Of a DNA stretch of 64,000 nucleotides, positions 54,295 through 62,712 are shown one piece after another. Position 1 is the stretch's first letter. Each line of letters begins with the position of its first letter. The translations under genes and the position numbers were made by a program. The stretch spans positions 784,501 through 848,500 of the forward strand of contig NZ_CP026362.1 in assembly GCF_004116955.1 (NCBI RefSeq), given 5' to 3'. Source of the stretch: Bacillus vallismortis (GTDB lineage Bacteria > Bacillota > Bacilli > Bacillales > Bacillaceae). The notes below the pieces were generated by a model. It ran no database searches, was not told the DNA's origin, and saw only the letters and a list, made by a program, of their open reading frames with translations.

Positions 54295-54670
54295 TATGGA
54301 CATTGACGGCCTTGATGATTTAACACGGTATTTTGAAAAAATCGGTGAAAATGTTGAAAAGGTTGAACCTGTAGCATTGAAGGCCGGCGGTGAAACTATT
54401 GCTGAACGGCAGCGCGACCATGTTAACCGAAGTGATAAACAACAGCCTCATATGCAGGACAATATTACAGTCTCTAATGTAAGAGAATCCAAGGACGGAG
54501 AGAAATTTGTTTCTGTTGGTCCGAATAAAAAAGTCGCTTATCGTGCCAGATTTTTAGAATGGGGCACTTCAAAAATGCCGCCGCATCCCTTTATTGAAAA
54601 AGGCGGAGAAGAAGGGGAGGCAAGCGCTGTTGATGTTATGCAGAGAATCCTTACAGCGCCGATCAAATGA
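54287..54670 (+). CDS. Tail completion protein (HK97 gp10-like)
   Basis: A 127-aa HK97-gp10-type protein (GLDDLTRYFEKIGENVEKVEPVALKAGGETIAE; VAYRARFLEWGTSKMPPHPFI). The family sits between head closure and tail terminator. CAGGAGGTTGG precedes the ATG; its stop overlaps the next start (ATGA). Confidence 0.9.
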   Translation: MANMDIDGLDDLTRYFEKIGENVEKVEPVALKAGGETIAERQRDHVNRSDKQQPHMQDNITVSNVRESKDGEKFVSVGPNKKVAYRARFLEWGTSKMPPHPFIEKGGEEGEASAVDVMQRILTAPIK

Positions 54671-55044
54671 CAATGGACCCGGTTAGTGAATTGGTCAAAA
54701 CTCTTACGTCCAGTTCTCAATTGAGTGAATTAGTAACGGGCGGCATTCATAATCTCACCGCAAATGATGTGAATGCTTTTCCGAGAGTCGTATTTTATGA
54801 GCTTAAAGATGCCGATGCCGGTTATGCAGATAACAAAGCATACTGCTTTGAAGTGCGGTTTCAGATTAGTATATTCACTCAGTCAAGTACGCGGAAATTT
54901 GAAAAGCCGATTGCTAATGAAATAGATAAGTTAATGCGTTCAATCGGTTATGGCCGTTATGATTCGCAACCATTGTACGAAGAAGACACAAAAGTCTATC
55001 ACAAAGCAATGAGATACGTGAAAGGCTATTTTAAGGAGGAATAA
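54667..55044 (+). CDS. Tail terminator protein (gp11-like)
   Basis: A 125-aa protein: VSELVKTLTSSSQLSELVTGGIHNLTAN...FPRVVFYELKD...RFQISIFTQSS is the pattern of tail-terminator proteins that cap the tail tube. Start ATG overlaps the previous stop. It directly precedes the tube protein, as in related phages. Confidence 0.85.
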   Translation: MTMDPVSELVKTLTSSSQLSELVTGGIHNLTANDVNAFPRVVFYELKDADAGYADNKAYCFEVRFQISIFTQSSTRKFEKPIANEIDKLMRSIGYGRYDSQPLYEEDTKVYHKAMRYVKGYFKEE

Positions 55045-55047
55045 TAG

Positions 55048-55662
55048 ATGTCAGGAAGAGTCTTAACTGGATTGGACATGTTCCATATCGCAGAAGTATT
55101 GAAAGATACAAAAAGTGAACTTGAATTTTCAGATCCAGAGGAATTACCAGGCGCAGTTAGTATGAAACTTGATCCAAAGTCTGAAACAGAAACTTTCTAC
55201 GCGGATAACGGTGCGTATGCACAGTTAAGCAGCTTAGGAGACATTGACGGGGAAATGGAAGTCGCAGATTTACCCCTTGATATGCAGGCGAGGATTTTCG
55301 GGAAAACGGTTGAAAATGGCATTCATTTCTCTAGTGCAGATGACAGGCCGCTAGAGATTGCACTGGGTTTCCGCGCTAAAATTTCAACTGGTGGGTACCG
55401 TTACTATTGGGCCTTAAAAGGGAAGCCTGAACTGGTACCAGTTGAACATAAAACGGAAGAAGGAAAACCGTCACCACAATCTACTCAAGTGAAAATTAAA
55501 TTTAGTCCACTGACAAATGTGAAAAAAGGAAAGAGAAGATGGGAAGCCAAAGCCGAAGAAGGAAACGGCATTAATGCCGATACTTGGTTCAGACAAGTTG
55601 TCTATAACGAAGATAGTTTTACTTCTGGCGGAAATGATGAAGTTGTTGACGTTGGTAAATAA
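55048..55662 (+). CDS. Major tail tube protein
   Basis: A 204-aa beta-rich tube subunit. The GLDMFHIAEVLKDT start, FYADNGAYAQLSSLGDIDGEMEVADLPLDMQARIFG and the later GTKKG-type turn identify the Gram-positive siphophage MTP family (phi13-type). AAGGAGG precedes the ATG. A strong terminator after it can boost its relative expression. Confidence 0.9.
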   Translation: MSGRVLTGLDMFHIAEVLKDTKSELEFSDPEELPGAVSMKLDPKSETETFYADNGAYAQLSSLGDIDGEMEVADLPLDMQARIFGKTVENGIHFSSADDRPLEIALGFRAKISTGGYRYYWALKGKPELVPVEHKTEEGKPSPQSTQVKIKFSPLTNVKKGKRRWEAKAEEGNGINADTWFRQVVYNEDSFTSGGNDEVVDVGK

Positions 55663-55669
55663 GTAACCT

Positions 55670-55692
55670 GAGCGCTTAAAGCGCTCTTTTTT
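55670..55692 (+). terminator. Terminator after the tail tube gene
   Basis: GAGCGC-TTAAA-GCGCTC followed by TTTTTT. Confidence 0.85.
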
Positions 55693-55716
55693 ATTGAATT
55701 AAAAGGAGGAATTCAA

Positions 55717-56055
55717 ATGGAAGCTTTAACAATCACTCTAAAAATTGACGGGAAAGACAAAAAGTTCGTGACACCAGACTTCATTTCCGGAAAGTTGTTT
55801 CGTAGTGCTGCGGCTATTGCGGAAGACTTTGAATCTAACGATACTGACAGGCTGTTTACTGAAAAACAAAATGAATTTGTCTGTAATGTATTCGGAAATA
55901 AATTCACGCTTGATCAATTTGAAGAGGGAATCGATTCCCGACTAGCTGGAAGAACAATTTATGCTACTGCAACTTATGTCTTAGGAAACATAACTGAAGC
56001 CAGTGCATTATTAAATCCGGATCAGAATGCAGATGGTGAAGAACCGGGGGAGTAA
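55717..56055 (+). CDS. Tail assembly chaperone G
   Basis: A 112-aa chaperone in the G position between tube and tape measure genes (EALTITLKIDGKDKKFVTPDFISGKLFRSAAAIAEDFE). It ends at EEPGE just after a run of five G. The downstream -1 frame continues to 56237, so a G-T fusion by ribosome slippage is likely. AAAAGGAGG precedes the ATG. Confidence 0.85.
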   Translation: MEALTITLKIDGKDKKFVTPDFISGKLFRSAAAIAEDFESNDTDRLFTEKQNEFVCNVFGNKFTLDQFEEGIDSRLAGRTIYATATYVLGNITEASALLNPDQNADGEEPGE

Positions 56056-56057
56056 GT

Positions 56058-56237
56058 TTGTCCGAGGCTGTCATGGATATGTACAACGCCTTGGAAGAAG
56101 TCGGGTTCTCTCAAAATCAAATTGACGAAATGGACATTGTTTATCATCTCAAACGGTTAGCTAGGAGAAAAGAAACGACTGAAAATCCAAAACCTAATGA
56201 GAATGATCAAGTGTTCATAGATCAGATTTTAGGATAA
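56058..56237 (+). CDS. Tail assembly chaperone T part (-1 frame)
   Basis: A 59-codon acidic frame (LSEAVMDMYNALEEVGFSQNQIDEMDIVYHLKRLARRKE...) is the T partner. It is in the -1 frame of G and joined to it without a stop across CCGGGGGAG (56044-56052). It can also be started alone at TTG 56058, since GGGGGAG lies just upstream. The tape measure gene follows after 12 bp. Which route is used cannot be read from sequence. Confidence 0.7.
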   Translation: MSEAVMDMYNALEEVGFSQNQIDEMDIVYHLKRLARRKETTENPKPNENDQVFIDQILG

Positions 56238-56249
56238 GGAGGTGCCCGA

Positions 56250-59200
56250 TTGAGCAAGGATATTAAAGTCAAACTGTATTCCAATTCATCACAGTTTAAT
56301 ACTGAAATGCGTGGTATAGCTGTTCAGATGAAAAATAACAAATCTGAGTTTGAAAAGAACCGTACAGCAGTTGGCGTATGGGGGAATCAGTTAAAGACTG
56401 CCCAAGTAACAGCTCGGACTCTTAGCCAACAGCTTGAGCAGCATAAACAAAAAGTAAAAGCCCTTGAAAGAGCTTATGCAGATGCAGCAATCAAAAAAGG
56501 GAAGGATGCAAAAGAGACACAAGCTCTTGCACGCCGACTGAACAATGCGACTGCACAGATGAATAGAACGCAACATGCCTTGAAGGAAACGACTCAGAAG
56601 ATAAAAGAGATGGAGAGTGCATCAAAAAGAGCTGCGGCGCGAATCAGACAGATGGGGCAGCGCATGAATTCTGTTGGCGGTACGATGCGCTCTGTGGGAT
56701 CATCGGTTGCAATGACGTCGGGCGTGGCCTTCGGTGGTTTAGTTTTGACATTCAGAGACGCCATACAAACCGGTATGGAATTTGAAAAGCAAATGAGCAA
56801 GGTAAAAGCGATCTCCGGCGGAACAGCGTCAGAGGTAGCCAAATTGAAAGAGCAAGCGAAAGAGCTCGGTGCAACCACTGCCTTTACAGCGAGTCAGGCG
56901 GCGGATGCACAGGGCTTTTTAGCGATGGCTGGATTCAAAGTAAATGAAATTTACGATGCGATGCCGGGCATGCTCAGTCTTGCGGCTGCTGGTCAGTTAG
57001 AGCTCGGTGCTGCGGCAGATATTACATCAAATATCATGACTGCATTTGCTCTAAAAGCTAAAGAATCAGGTCATGCATCGGATGTCATTGCGTATGCGGC
57101 TTCTAATGCAAACACAAATGTAGAGCAGATGGGGGAAGCCATGAAATTCTTGGCGCCTAATGCTCATTCACTTGGATGGGGCATGGAGGAATCAGCTGCC
57201 GCAGTTATGGCCTTTGGTGATGCTGGTCTTCAAGGGACATTAGCAGGACAAGCATTTGGTACATCTTTGACTCGCCTTGCAGCGCCTTCCAAAAAGGCAG
57301 CTAAAGAAATAGAAAGGCTAGGTCTTAATTTCTTTGATGCTGCTGGGAATATGAAGAGCATGCCTGAAGTAATTGCTGAGATGGAAAAAGGTATGAAGGG
57401 CATGACGAAAGAGCAACAGACTGCTACGCTGAAAACAATCGTAGGAGCCGAGGCGTATAAACATTGGACAATACTTCTTGAAAAAGGATCGAAAGCCCTC
57501 GGAGATAATACAAAAGCCCTTGAAAAGTCAGATGGTGCAGCCAAGAAAATGGCTGATACTATGCTTGATAATGCACAAGGCAGCATTGTTGCTTTTCAGT
57601 CTGCGCTTGAAGGTGCAAAGATCAAACTAACTGTAAATCTTCTGCCGGCGCTTGGTGATCTGGCCGAAAAAGGAACAGAGATTATATCTGTTTTTAATAA
57701 TATGGATTCCAGCACAGTTCAAACCATTGCCAAAACTGCTCTTCTTGCCACTGGAGTTCTAGGCGTAACAACAGCCGTTGCGACGTTAACAGCTGGAATA
57801 GGAGCTCTTCTAGCATTTACCGGTCCTGTTGGCCTTGCTATTGTCGGTGGAACTGCCCTTCTCGGAGGAATCACTGTTGCCACTTATGCTTACAATGAAG
57901 AATTAAAGAATCAAAAGAAGAAGCAGGAAGAGGCACGGGAAGCCGCATTGCTTTACGGTGAAGGGGTTTCTAAAGCAACTCAAAAATCAGCGGCGGCTTA
58001 TGTTGATTTGAGAGAAAAAGCTGAACTTCAATTATTTGAATTGAGCCGGGTTTCTGGTGAAGAAGCTGACAAAATGGCTTCTAAACTTGTAAGCACTTAT
58101 TCTCAAATGCGTGACAGTCTAATCAAGGAGCTTGAGGGATTAAAGAAAGATGCATTGGTTGTTCTCAAAGGGTTATTTGAAGATACAGACGAGAATACCA
58201 AGAAACAAGGCGAAAAGATCACAGATAAGATGGTCGGCGCTATTGATAAGGACATGCAGGAAGCTCGGGAAAAGGTAAAACAATTAGAACAGCTACAGAA
58301 GGACACGGGTCTTGTATCCTCAAAAATGAATGAATCGCAAAAGGCTAAATTCAACGAGATTCTTTCATACTTTGAGCAATCTACAAGTAAGTTCGCGGCC
58401 AATCAAAAAGAAGCTATCGCCATGCAAAAAGCTTTTTCTGAGCAACAAGGGAAACTATCATTCAAACAGGCGAAACAGTACAACGATGATATCAAGAAGA
58501 TTTATGAAGATGGACAAAAAGCAGCCAAAAAGGATTTGGATTATCGGAATGATGTCATTGAAAAACTTTATGCACAGGGCTATATTGACGCAGAAAAACG
58601 CAATACTTTGCTCAGTAAGAGCACAGCTGATTATGACAAGGCTTTAGCAAAAAACACAGCTGCTTATGAAAAGAATTCAAGTGCTCTCTTCTCAAAAATG
58701 TCGAGAGACGGACAACTATTAGATTTAGAGACTGGAAAAGCATTAAAGCGACAAGATGAATATATTTCTAACTCAATGGGGATTATGGTCAAAACTGAGG
58801 AATCTGAATCCGCCTATCAAGAACGTTGGGCCAATAAACAGATTGAGTTTCTCCAAAGTCTAGGTAAAAGCAAAGAAGAAGCCATTGCCACGACACAGCA
58901 GGCACTTCAAGAGTTTTATCAAGGCGTGGGGATGACAGAAGGCGAAGCGCGGGCAGAAGCAAGCAAAGTCGTCTCTGCTGTTGAAGATGAAATGAATAAG
59001 CCGGGTAACACGCAAGCTGCCGGTCAAAAGGTGGTCCGTGACTTTGCCAGTGGCTTAAAACAAGCAAAGCCGGCTGTCATTGGAGAAGGAACCGTTTTAC
59101 AACAGGCTTTGAATAATTCATTGAAGTCTGATACTGCTACACCTAACCAAGCCGGTAAGTCTAAAGGGAACGCATTCAAATCAGGTTTAAATTCCACGAA

Positions 59201-60128
59201 AAACTCTAATGTTCAAAGTGGATCGGTCTTGCGTCAGGCTGTGCTGAGTGAGCTCAACAAAGGCGGCGGGCAGGCCAATTCAGCAGGGCAGAATAAGGGG
59301 AATAAACATAAAGCTGGTTTAAATTCCACTAAAGGTGCCAATACTTCCGCGGCCGACTCGCTTAGTTCAACGGTCACAGTCTCTTTAGCCAAAACCACAG
59401 ATGGAGGCGGAGGGAAAAAGGCAGGGAAAGAGTTAGCAAGTGGAGTAAACAGCCAAAAAGGAAGTGCGAATGCTGCTGGTAAAAACGTCTCAAATAGCGC
59501 GAAAACAGGTTTGAAAAGCGCGAAAACAAACAGTGTAGGCCAAGACTTTGTAACGGGATTTATAAACGGCATGGGTTCAAAAAATGGCTCCCTTTTCAGC
59601 ACTGCTTGGAATCTCGGTAAAACTGCATTAAGCGCATTGAAGAAATCCATTGACTCTCATTCTCCGTCAAAACTGACAAAATCAGAAGGTCATAACTTCT
59701 CTGATGGTTTTGCCATTGGGATTCAGAATAAAACAGAATTAGCGAAGAAAAGTGCTGTTTCCATGGCTCAAAGTACCATGAATTCATTTAAACAGGAACT
59801 TAGCCAGATGGCTTTTGACATAAAGGGCGCGGCCGATCAGCTGACTTCCATGAAATCGGAACTTGTGGTCAGAAATGAAGTGGATACCCCATCGTTAAAC
59901 CAAAAGCTTGATGCTTTGATCACGCTTTTATCCAAGGGACTTACAGGTGATGGAGGAGGAAGCGCAGGAATGGCACAAGCTCCAGTTGTCATTTATCCTG
60001 CACCTGTTCAAATAGATGGTCAGCATGTTGCAAATATCCTGTTTGAAAAAGGAGATGGGAAAATTCTTGATCAAAAGAGCGCGGACCGTTACAACCAAAG
60101 TGCCTATAAAGGTGGGGTGAGAGGTTAA
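56250..60128 (+). CDS. Tape measure protein
   Basis: A 1292-aa tail-length ruler. Long N-terminal coiled coils (about 20-150) lead to a TP901-family core (FRDAIQTGMEFEKQMSKVKAISGG, about 168-191; MAGFKVNEIYDAMPGMLSLAAAG). Hydrophobic segments at about 492-550 (ATGVLGVTTAVATLTAGIGALLAF...) may enter the host membrane. The later part has repeats of S-x-G-x-N-K-G-N-x-F/H-K-x-G-L-N-S-T-K (about 970-1040), and a conserved IDSHSPSK motif near 1130. TTG start with AAGGAGG upstream. Confidence 0.93.
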   Translation: MSKDIKVKLYSNSSQFNTEMRGIAVQMKNNKSEFEKNRTAVGVWGNQLKTAQVTARTLSQQLEQHKQKVKALERAYADAAIKKGKDAKETQALARRLNNATAQMNRTQHALKETTQKIKEMESASKRAAARIRQMGQRMNSVGGTMRSVGSSVAMTSGVAFGGLVLTFRDAIQTGMEFEKQMSKVKAISGGTASEVAKLKEQAKELGATTAFTASQAADAQGFLAMAGFKVNEIYDAMPGMLSLAAAGQLELGAAADITSNIMTAFALKAKESGHASDVIAYAASNANTNVEQMGEAMKFLAPNAHSLGWGMEESAAAVMAFGDAGLQGTLAGQAFGTSLTRLAAPSKKAAKEIERLGLNFFDAAGNMKSMPEVIAEMEKGMKGMTKEQQTATLKTIVGAEAYKHWTILLEKGSKALGDNTKALEKSDGAAKKMADTMLDNAQGSIVAFQSALEGAKIKLTVNLLPALGDLAEKGTEIISVFNNMDSSTVQTIAKTALLATGVLGVTTAVATLTAGIGALLAFTGPVGLAIVGGTALLGGITVATYAYNEELKNQKKKQEEAREAALLYGEGVSKATQKSAAAYVDLREKAELQLFELSRVSGEEADKMASKLVSTYSQMRDSLIKELEGLKKDALVVLKGLFEDTDENTKKQGEKITDKMVGAIDKDMQEAREKVKQLEQLQKDTGLVSSKMNESQKAKFNEILSYFEQSTSKFAANQKEAIAMQKAFSEQQGKLSFKQAKQYNDDIKKIYEDGQKAAKKDLDYRNDVIEKLYAQGYIDAEKRNTLLSKSTADYDKALAKNTAAYEKNSSALFSKMSRDGQLLDLETGKALKRQDEYISNSMGIMVKTEESESAYQERWANKQIEFLQSLGKSKEEAIATTQQALQEFYQGVGMTEGEARAEASKVVSAVEDEMNKPGNTQAAGQKVVRDFASGLKQAKPAVIGEGTVLQQALNNSLKSDTATPNQAGKSKGNAFKSGLNSTKNSNVQSGSVLRQAVLSELNKGGGQANSAGQNKGNKHKAGLNSTKGANTSAADSLSSTVTVSLAKTTDGGGGKKAGKELASGVNSQKGSANAAGKNVSNSAKTGLKSAKTNSVGQDFVTGFINGMGSKNGSLFSTAWNLGKTALSALKKSIDSHSPSKLTKSEGHNFSDGFAIGIQNKTELAKKSAVSMAQSTMNSFKQELSQMAFDIKGAADQLTSMKSELVVRNEVDTPSLNQKLDALITLLSKGLTGDGGGSAGMAQAPVVIYPAPVQIDGQHVANILFEKGDGKILDQKSADRYNQSAYKGGVRG

Positions 60129-60967
60129 TGCTTGATCTATATATAGATTTTAACGATGGAAAGGGGGAACGAGAGCTGACAAGCTTGCTCCCTCGTTTTA
60201 GTGTGAGGAGTTTTACACCCGACTCTCCCAATATTGAGCGAGAAACAACAACGATCCCGAGGATAAACGGCTTAGTCTTGCCGCAGCATCCTCGGGACGT
60301 TGTGTATAAAGAGCGCAGTGTCAAAGTTGAATTTCTTCTTGATTCAATTATCGCAGAGACATTCTATCAGAACCGGCATGAGCTTTATGCCTTGTTAGTG
60401 CAACCGTTTCCCTATTACATTTCAACAGACTTGCTCCCAAACCGTCGTTTTCTGGTTACTTGTGATGGGAACTTCTCTATCCAGAAAGATAAACAGAAAA
60501 ACCATGCAACATTCACAGTAGAGTTTACAGACATTCTTGGACTGGCTGAATCTAAATTCACATCGTCTACAGCTCAAAACTTTTCTAGAGAGCATTGGAG
60601 TTCTGGCATGGGAATCTTAATGAGAGATGATCTTGAATATCACTTCAAAAACAAAAAGAGATTCAGTATTTATAATCCGGGTGATGCCATAGTCAATACT
60701 TTGCAGCATAACTACAACGTTACCCTTTGGGTAAAGGGCAAGAATGTCACAATAGTGAATCACACGAACGGTGAAAAGCTAAAGATTGAACAAGAGCTTA
60801 AACGATCACAGAAGGTGTCGTTCATCAAACAATATACAGTGATTAATGATAAAAGAATTAAAACCTCTGGTCGGCTTCCGTCCTTAGATATTGGATGGAA
60901 CGAGTTTGAAATACAAAACTCGAATGTTTTTGAAATTAAATTCGATGCCCATTTTTATTATAAGTAA
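60128..60967 (+). CDS. Distal tail protein (Dit)
   Basis: A 279-aa baseplate hub protein of the siphophage Dit family. VVYKERSVKVEFLLDSIIAETFYQNRHELYALLVQPFPYYIS is the typical N-terminal ring domain, followed by a galectin-like C-terminal domain (WVKGKNVTIVNHTNGEKL). The ATG overlaps the tape measure stop (TAATG). It joins the tail tube to the Tal protein encoded next. Confidence 0.9.
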   Translation: MLDLYIDFNDGKGERELTSLLPRFSVRSFTPDSPNIERETTTIPRINGLVLPQHPRDVVYKERSVKVEFLLDSIIAETFYQNRHELYALLVQPFPYYISTDLLPNRRFLVTCDGNFSIQKDKQKNHATFTVEFTDILGLAESKFTSSTAQNFSREHWSSGMGILMRDDLEYHFKNKKRFSIYNPGDAIVNTLQHNYNVTLWVKGKNVTIVNHTNGEKLKIEQELKRSQKVSFIKQYTVINDKRIKTSGRLPSLDIGWNEFEIQNSNVFEIKFDAHFYYK

Positions 60968-60978
60968 GGAGTGATGAT

Positions 60979-62676
60979 ATGGCTGCAGCAGACTTTATTA
61001 AAAGCCTTGTACCCGGCGCACAAAATGTATACAAAAAATATAATGTTCTCGCCAGCCTTGTCATTGCTCAGGGCTGTCTTGAAAGTGGGTACGGCACAAG
61101 TGGACTTGCACAAAAGGCTCATAACCTTTTTGGCATAAAAGGGACATATAACGGTCAGTATGTCTTGATGTGGACAAGCGAGCAAGACAAATACGGAAAC
61201 GTTACTCGGATTCAAGCGAAGTTTAGAAAGTATCCCACTTATGCAGAAAGCTTGGCTGATTTAGGAAGCTTGTATAACCGTCTTGATCGGTATAAAGCGG
61301 TCGTGGGTGAGAGCAACTATAAAAAAGCATGCCAAGCCGTAAAAGACGGCGGATATGCTACAGATGTAAAATACCCGAGTAAGTTAATCAGTATCATAGA
61401 TAAATATAATTTAACGCAATATGACAACATTACGACGAATCCTGACGAACCAGATGTTCCTGATACACCGGTTGAGGACCCTGTATTTCCAAGTAAGGAA
61501 TATGCGGGGAAAGACGTTTCTTTAAATAAAAACTTGCCTTCAGATGTTGATTTCCCTCAATTGTTTGTTTCTACGACTGACGGAAAGGATGTCGTTGAAA
61601 TAACAGGAGTTATAGTTGATTTGACAGATGACACAACGGGAAAGAAAAGCTTTACTTTCACGATTACAAAAACGCAGCAGAATGCAGCTGAATTTGATCT
61701 TTTAATAAACGACAATATCCTTTATATCGACGAGAGAAAGTTCAATCATCAGAAATACTACATCACGGATGTTGACCTGAAACAATCAAAAAATGTAATC
61801 ATAAAAACGATTACCGCGAATCATATCTATTCTGTCCTACTAGTCGAAAACCGTGTTGAGGAAAATGTTTCTAAAAAGTTAAAGTTAAAAGAGGCGCTTG
61901 ATATTGCTTTAAAAGGCACGGACTTCACTTATGTATTAGAAGCTCCCGAAAGTGATTTCCCATCGGCAGAAGAAGAGAATTTCGGAGAGAAAAACAGTAC
62001 AGAATTAATGGATCAGATCATAGAAGATTATGACTTAGAAGTTGATGTTGATAATTATAAGTTACATGTTTACAAGAAAATGGGGCAGGAAGTAGACTTC
62101 ACGCTTGATTCCCGTTATAACATGCCGGGAATTAACATCAAAACAAACTCGCAAAACTGCACGACTCGGGCATGGGGATACGGTGCCCTGGCAAAGGATA
62201 GCAATTCTACAGATAAAAAACCCAAGTATGTTTTTGAGCCTATTCTTTATGTTCATCCCGAAGAGAAAAAATTTTCGCGGGAAGGTAAACCTAGATGGGC
62301 CGATCCGATAAAAGATGAAACTATCAAAAAGCCGGGCAGCATGGTCTCAGCCTTGAAGAAACATGTCAATCCTTACCCAGAAACAACTGTAAGCGTGGAC
62401 TATCAATATATCTATGAACCTAAGCTTTTATCCATAGAAAAGCCTTTTTGGAAAGGTGACACCATTCATGTTTTGGCTGATACGGCCGACGGCATTACGT
62501 TTGAAGATGATGTTCGTTTATTGACCATTCAATACAATCCATTGAACCCTTACAGCAGTCCTAAGCTAACGTTTGCGAATTTTAGAAAGGACATTCAAGA
62601 CATTGCAGTTAATCAGGCCAAGAAAATAAGAGATCAAAAACGCTATATTGACCAGTTAATGCGAACGCTCCGATAA
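60979..62676 (+). CDS. Tail-associated lysin: glucosaminidase fused to tail endopeptidase-type Tal
   Basis: A 565-aa protein with two parts. Residues about 1-155 are a GH73/FlgJ-type glucosaminidase: LASLVIAQGCLESGYGTSGLAQKAHNLFGIKG with the catalytic glutamate E35, and FRKYPTYAESLADLG. A linker rich in P, D and E (about 156-170) leads to a Prophage_tail (Tal) domain (about 175-565). It is expected at the tail tip, opening the wall locally for DNA entry. AAGGAGTGATGAT precedes the ATG. Confidence 0.9.
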   Translation: MAAADFIKSLVPGAQNVYKKYNVLASLVIAQGCLESGYGTSGLAQKAHNLFGIKGTYNGQYVLMWTSEQDKYGNVTRIQAKFRKYPTYAESLADLGSLYNRLDRYKAVVGESNYKKACQAVKDGGYATDVKYPSKLISIIDKYNLTQYDNITTNPDEPDVPDTPVEDPVFPSKEYAGKDVSLNKNLPSDVDFPQLFVSTTDGKDVVEITGVIVDLTDDTTGKKSFTFTITKTQQNAAEFDLLINDNILYIDERKFNHQKYYITDVDLKQSKNVIIKTITANHIYSVLLVENRVEENVSKKLKLKEALDIALKGTDFTYVLEAPESDFPSAEEENFGEKNSTELMDQIIEDYDLEVDVDNYKLHVYKKMGQEVDFTLDSRYNMPGINIKTNSQNCTTRAWGYGALAKDSNSTDKKPKYVFEPILYVHPEEKKFSREGKPRWADPIKDETIKKPGSMVSALKKHVNPYPETTVSVDYQYIYEPKLLSIEKPFWKGDTIHVLADTADGITFEDDVRLLTIQYNPLNPYSSPKLTFANFRKDIQDIAVNQAKKIRDQKRYIDQLMRTLR

Positions 62677-62685
62677 GCGTTTTTT
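62664..62685 (+). terminator. Terminator overlapping the Tal stop
   Basis: AACGCT and AGCGTT form a short stem over the stop codon, followed by TTTTT. Confidence 0.6.
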
Positions 62686-62712
62686 ATTTTGTTCAAGAAA
62701 GGAGTGCTGCTG

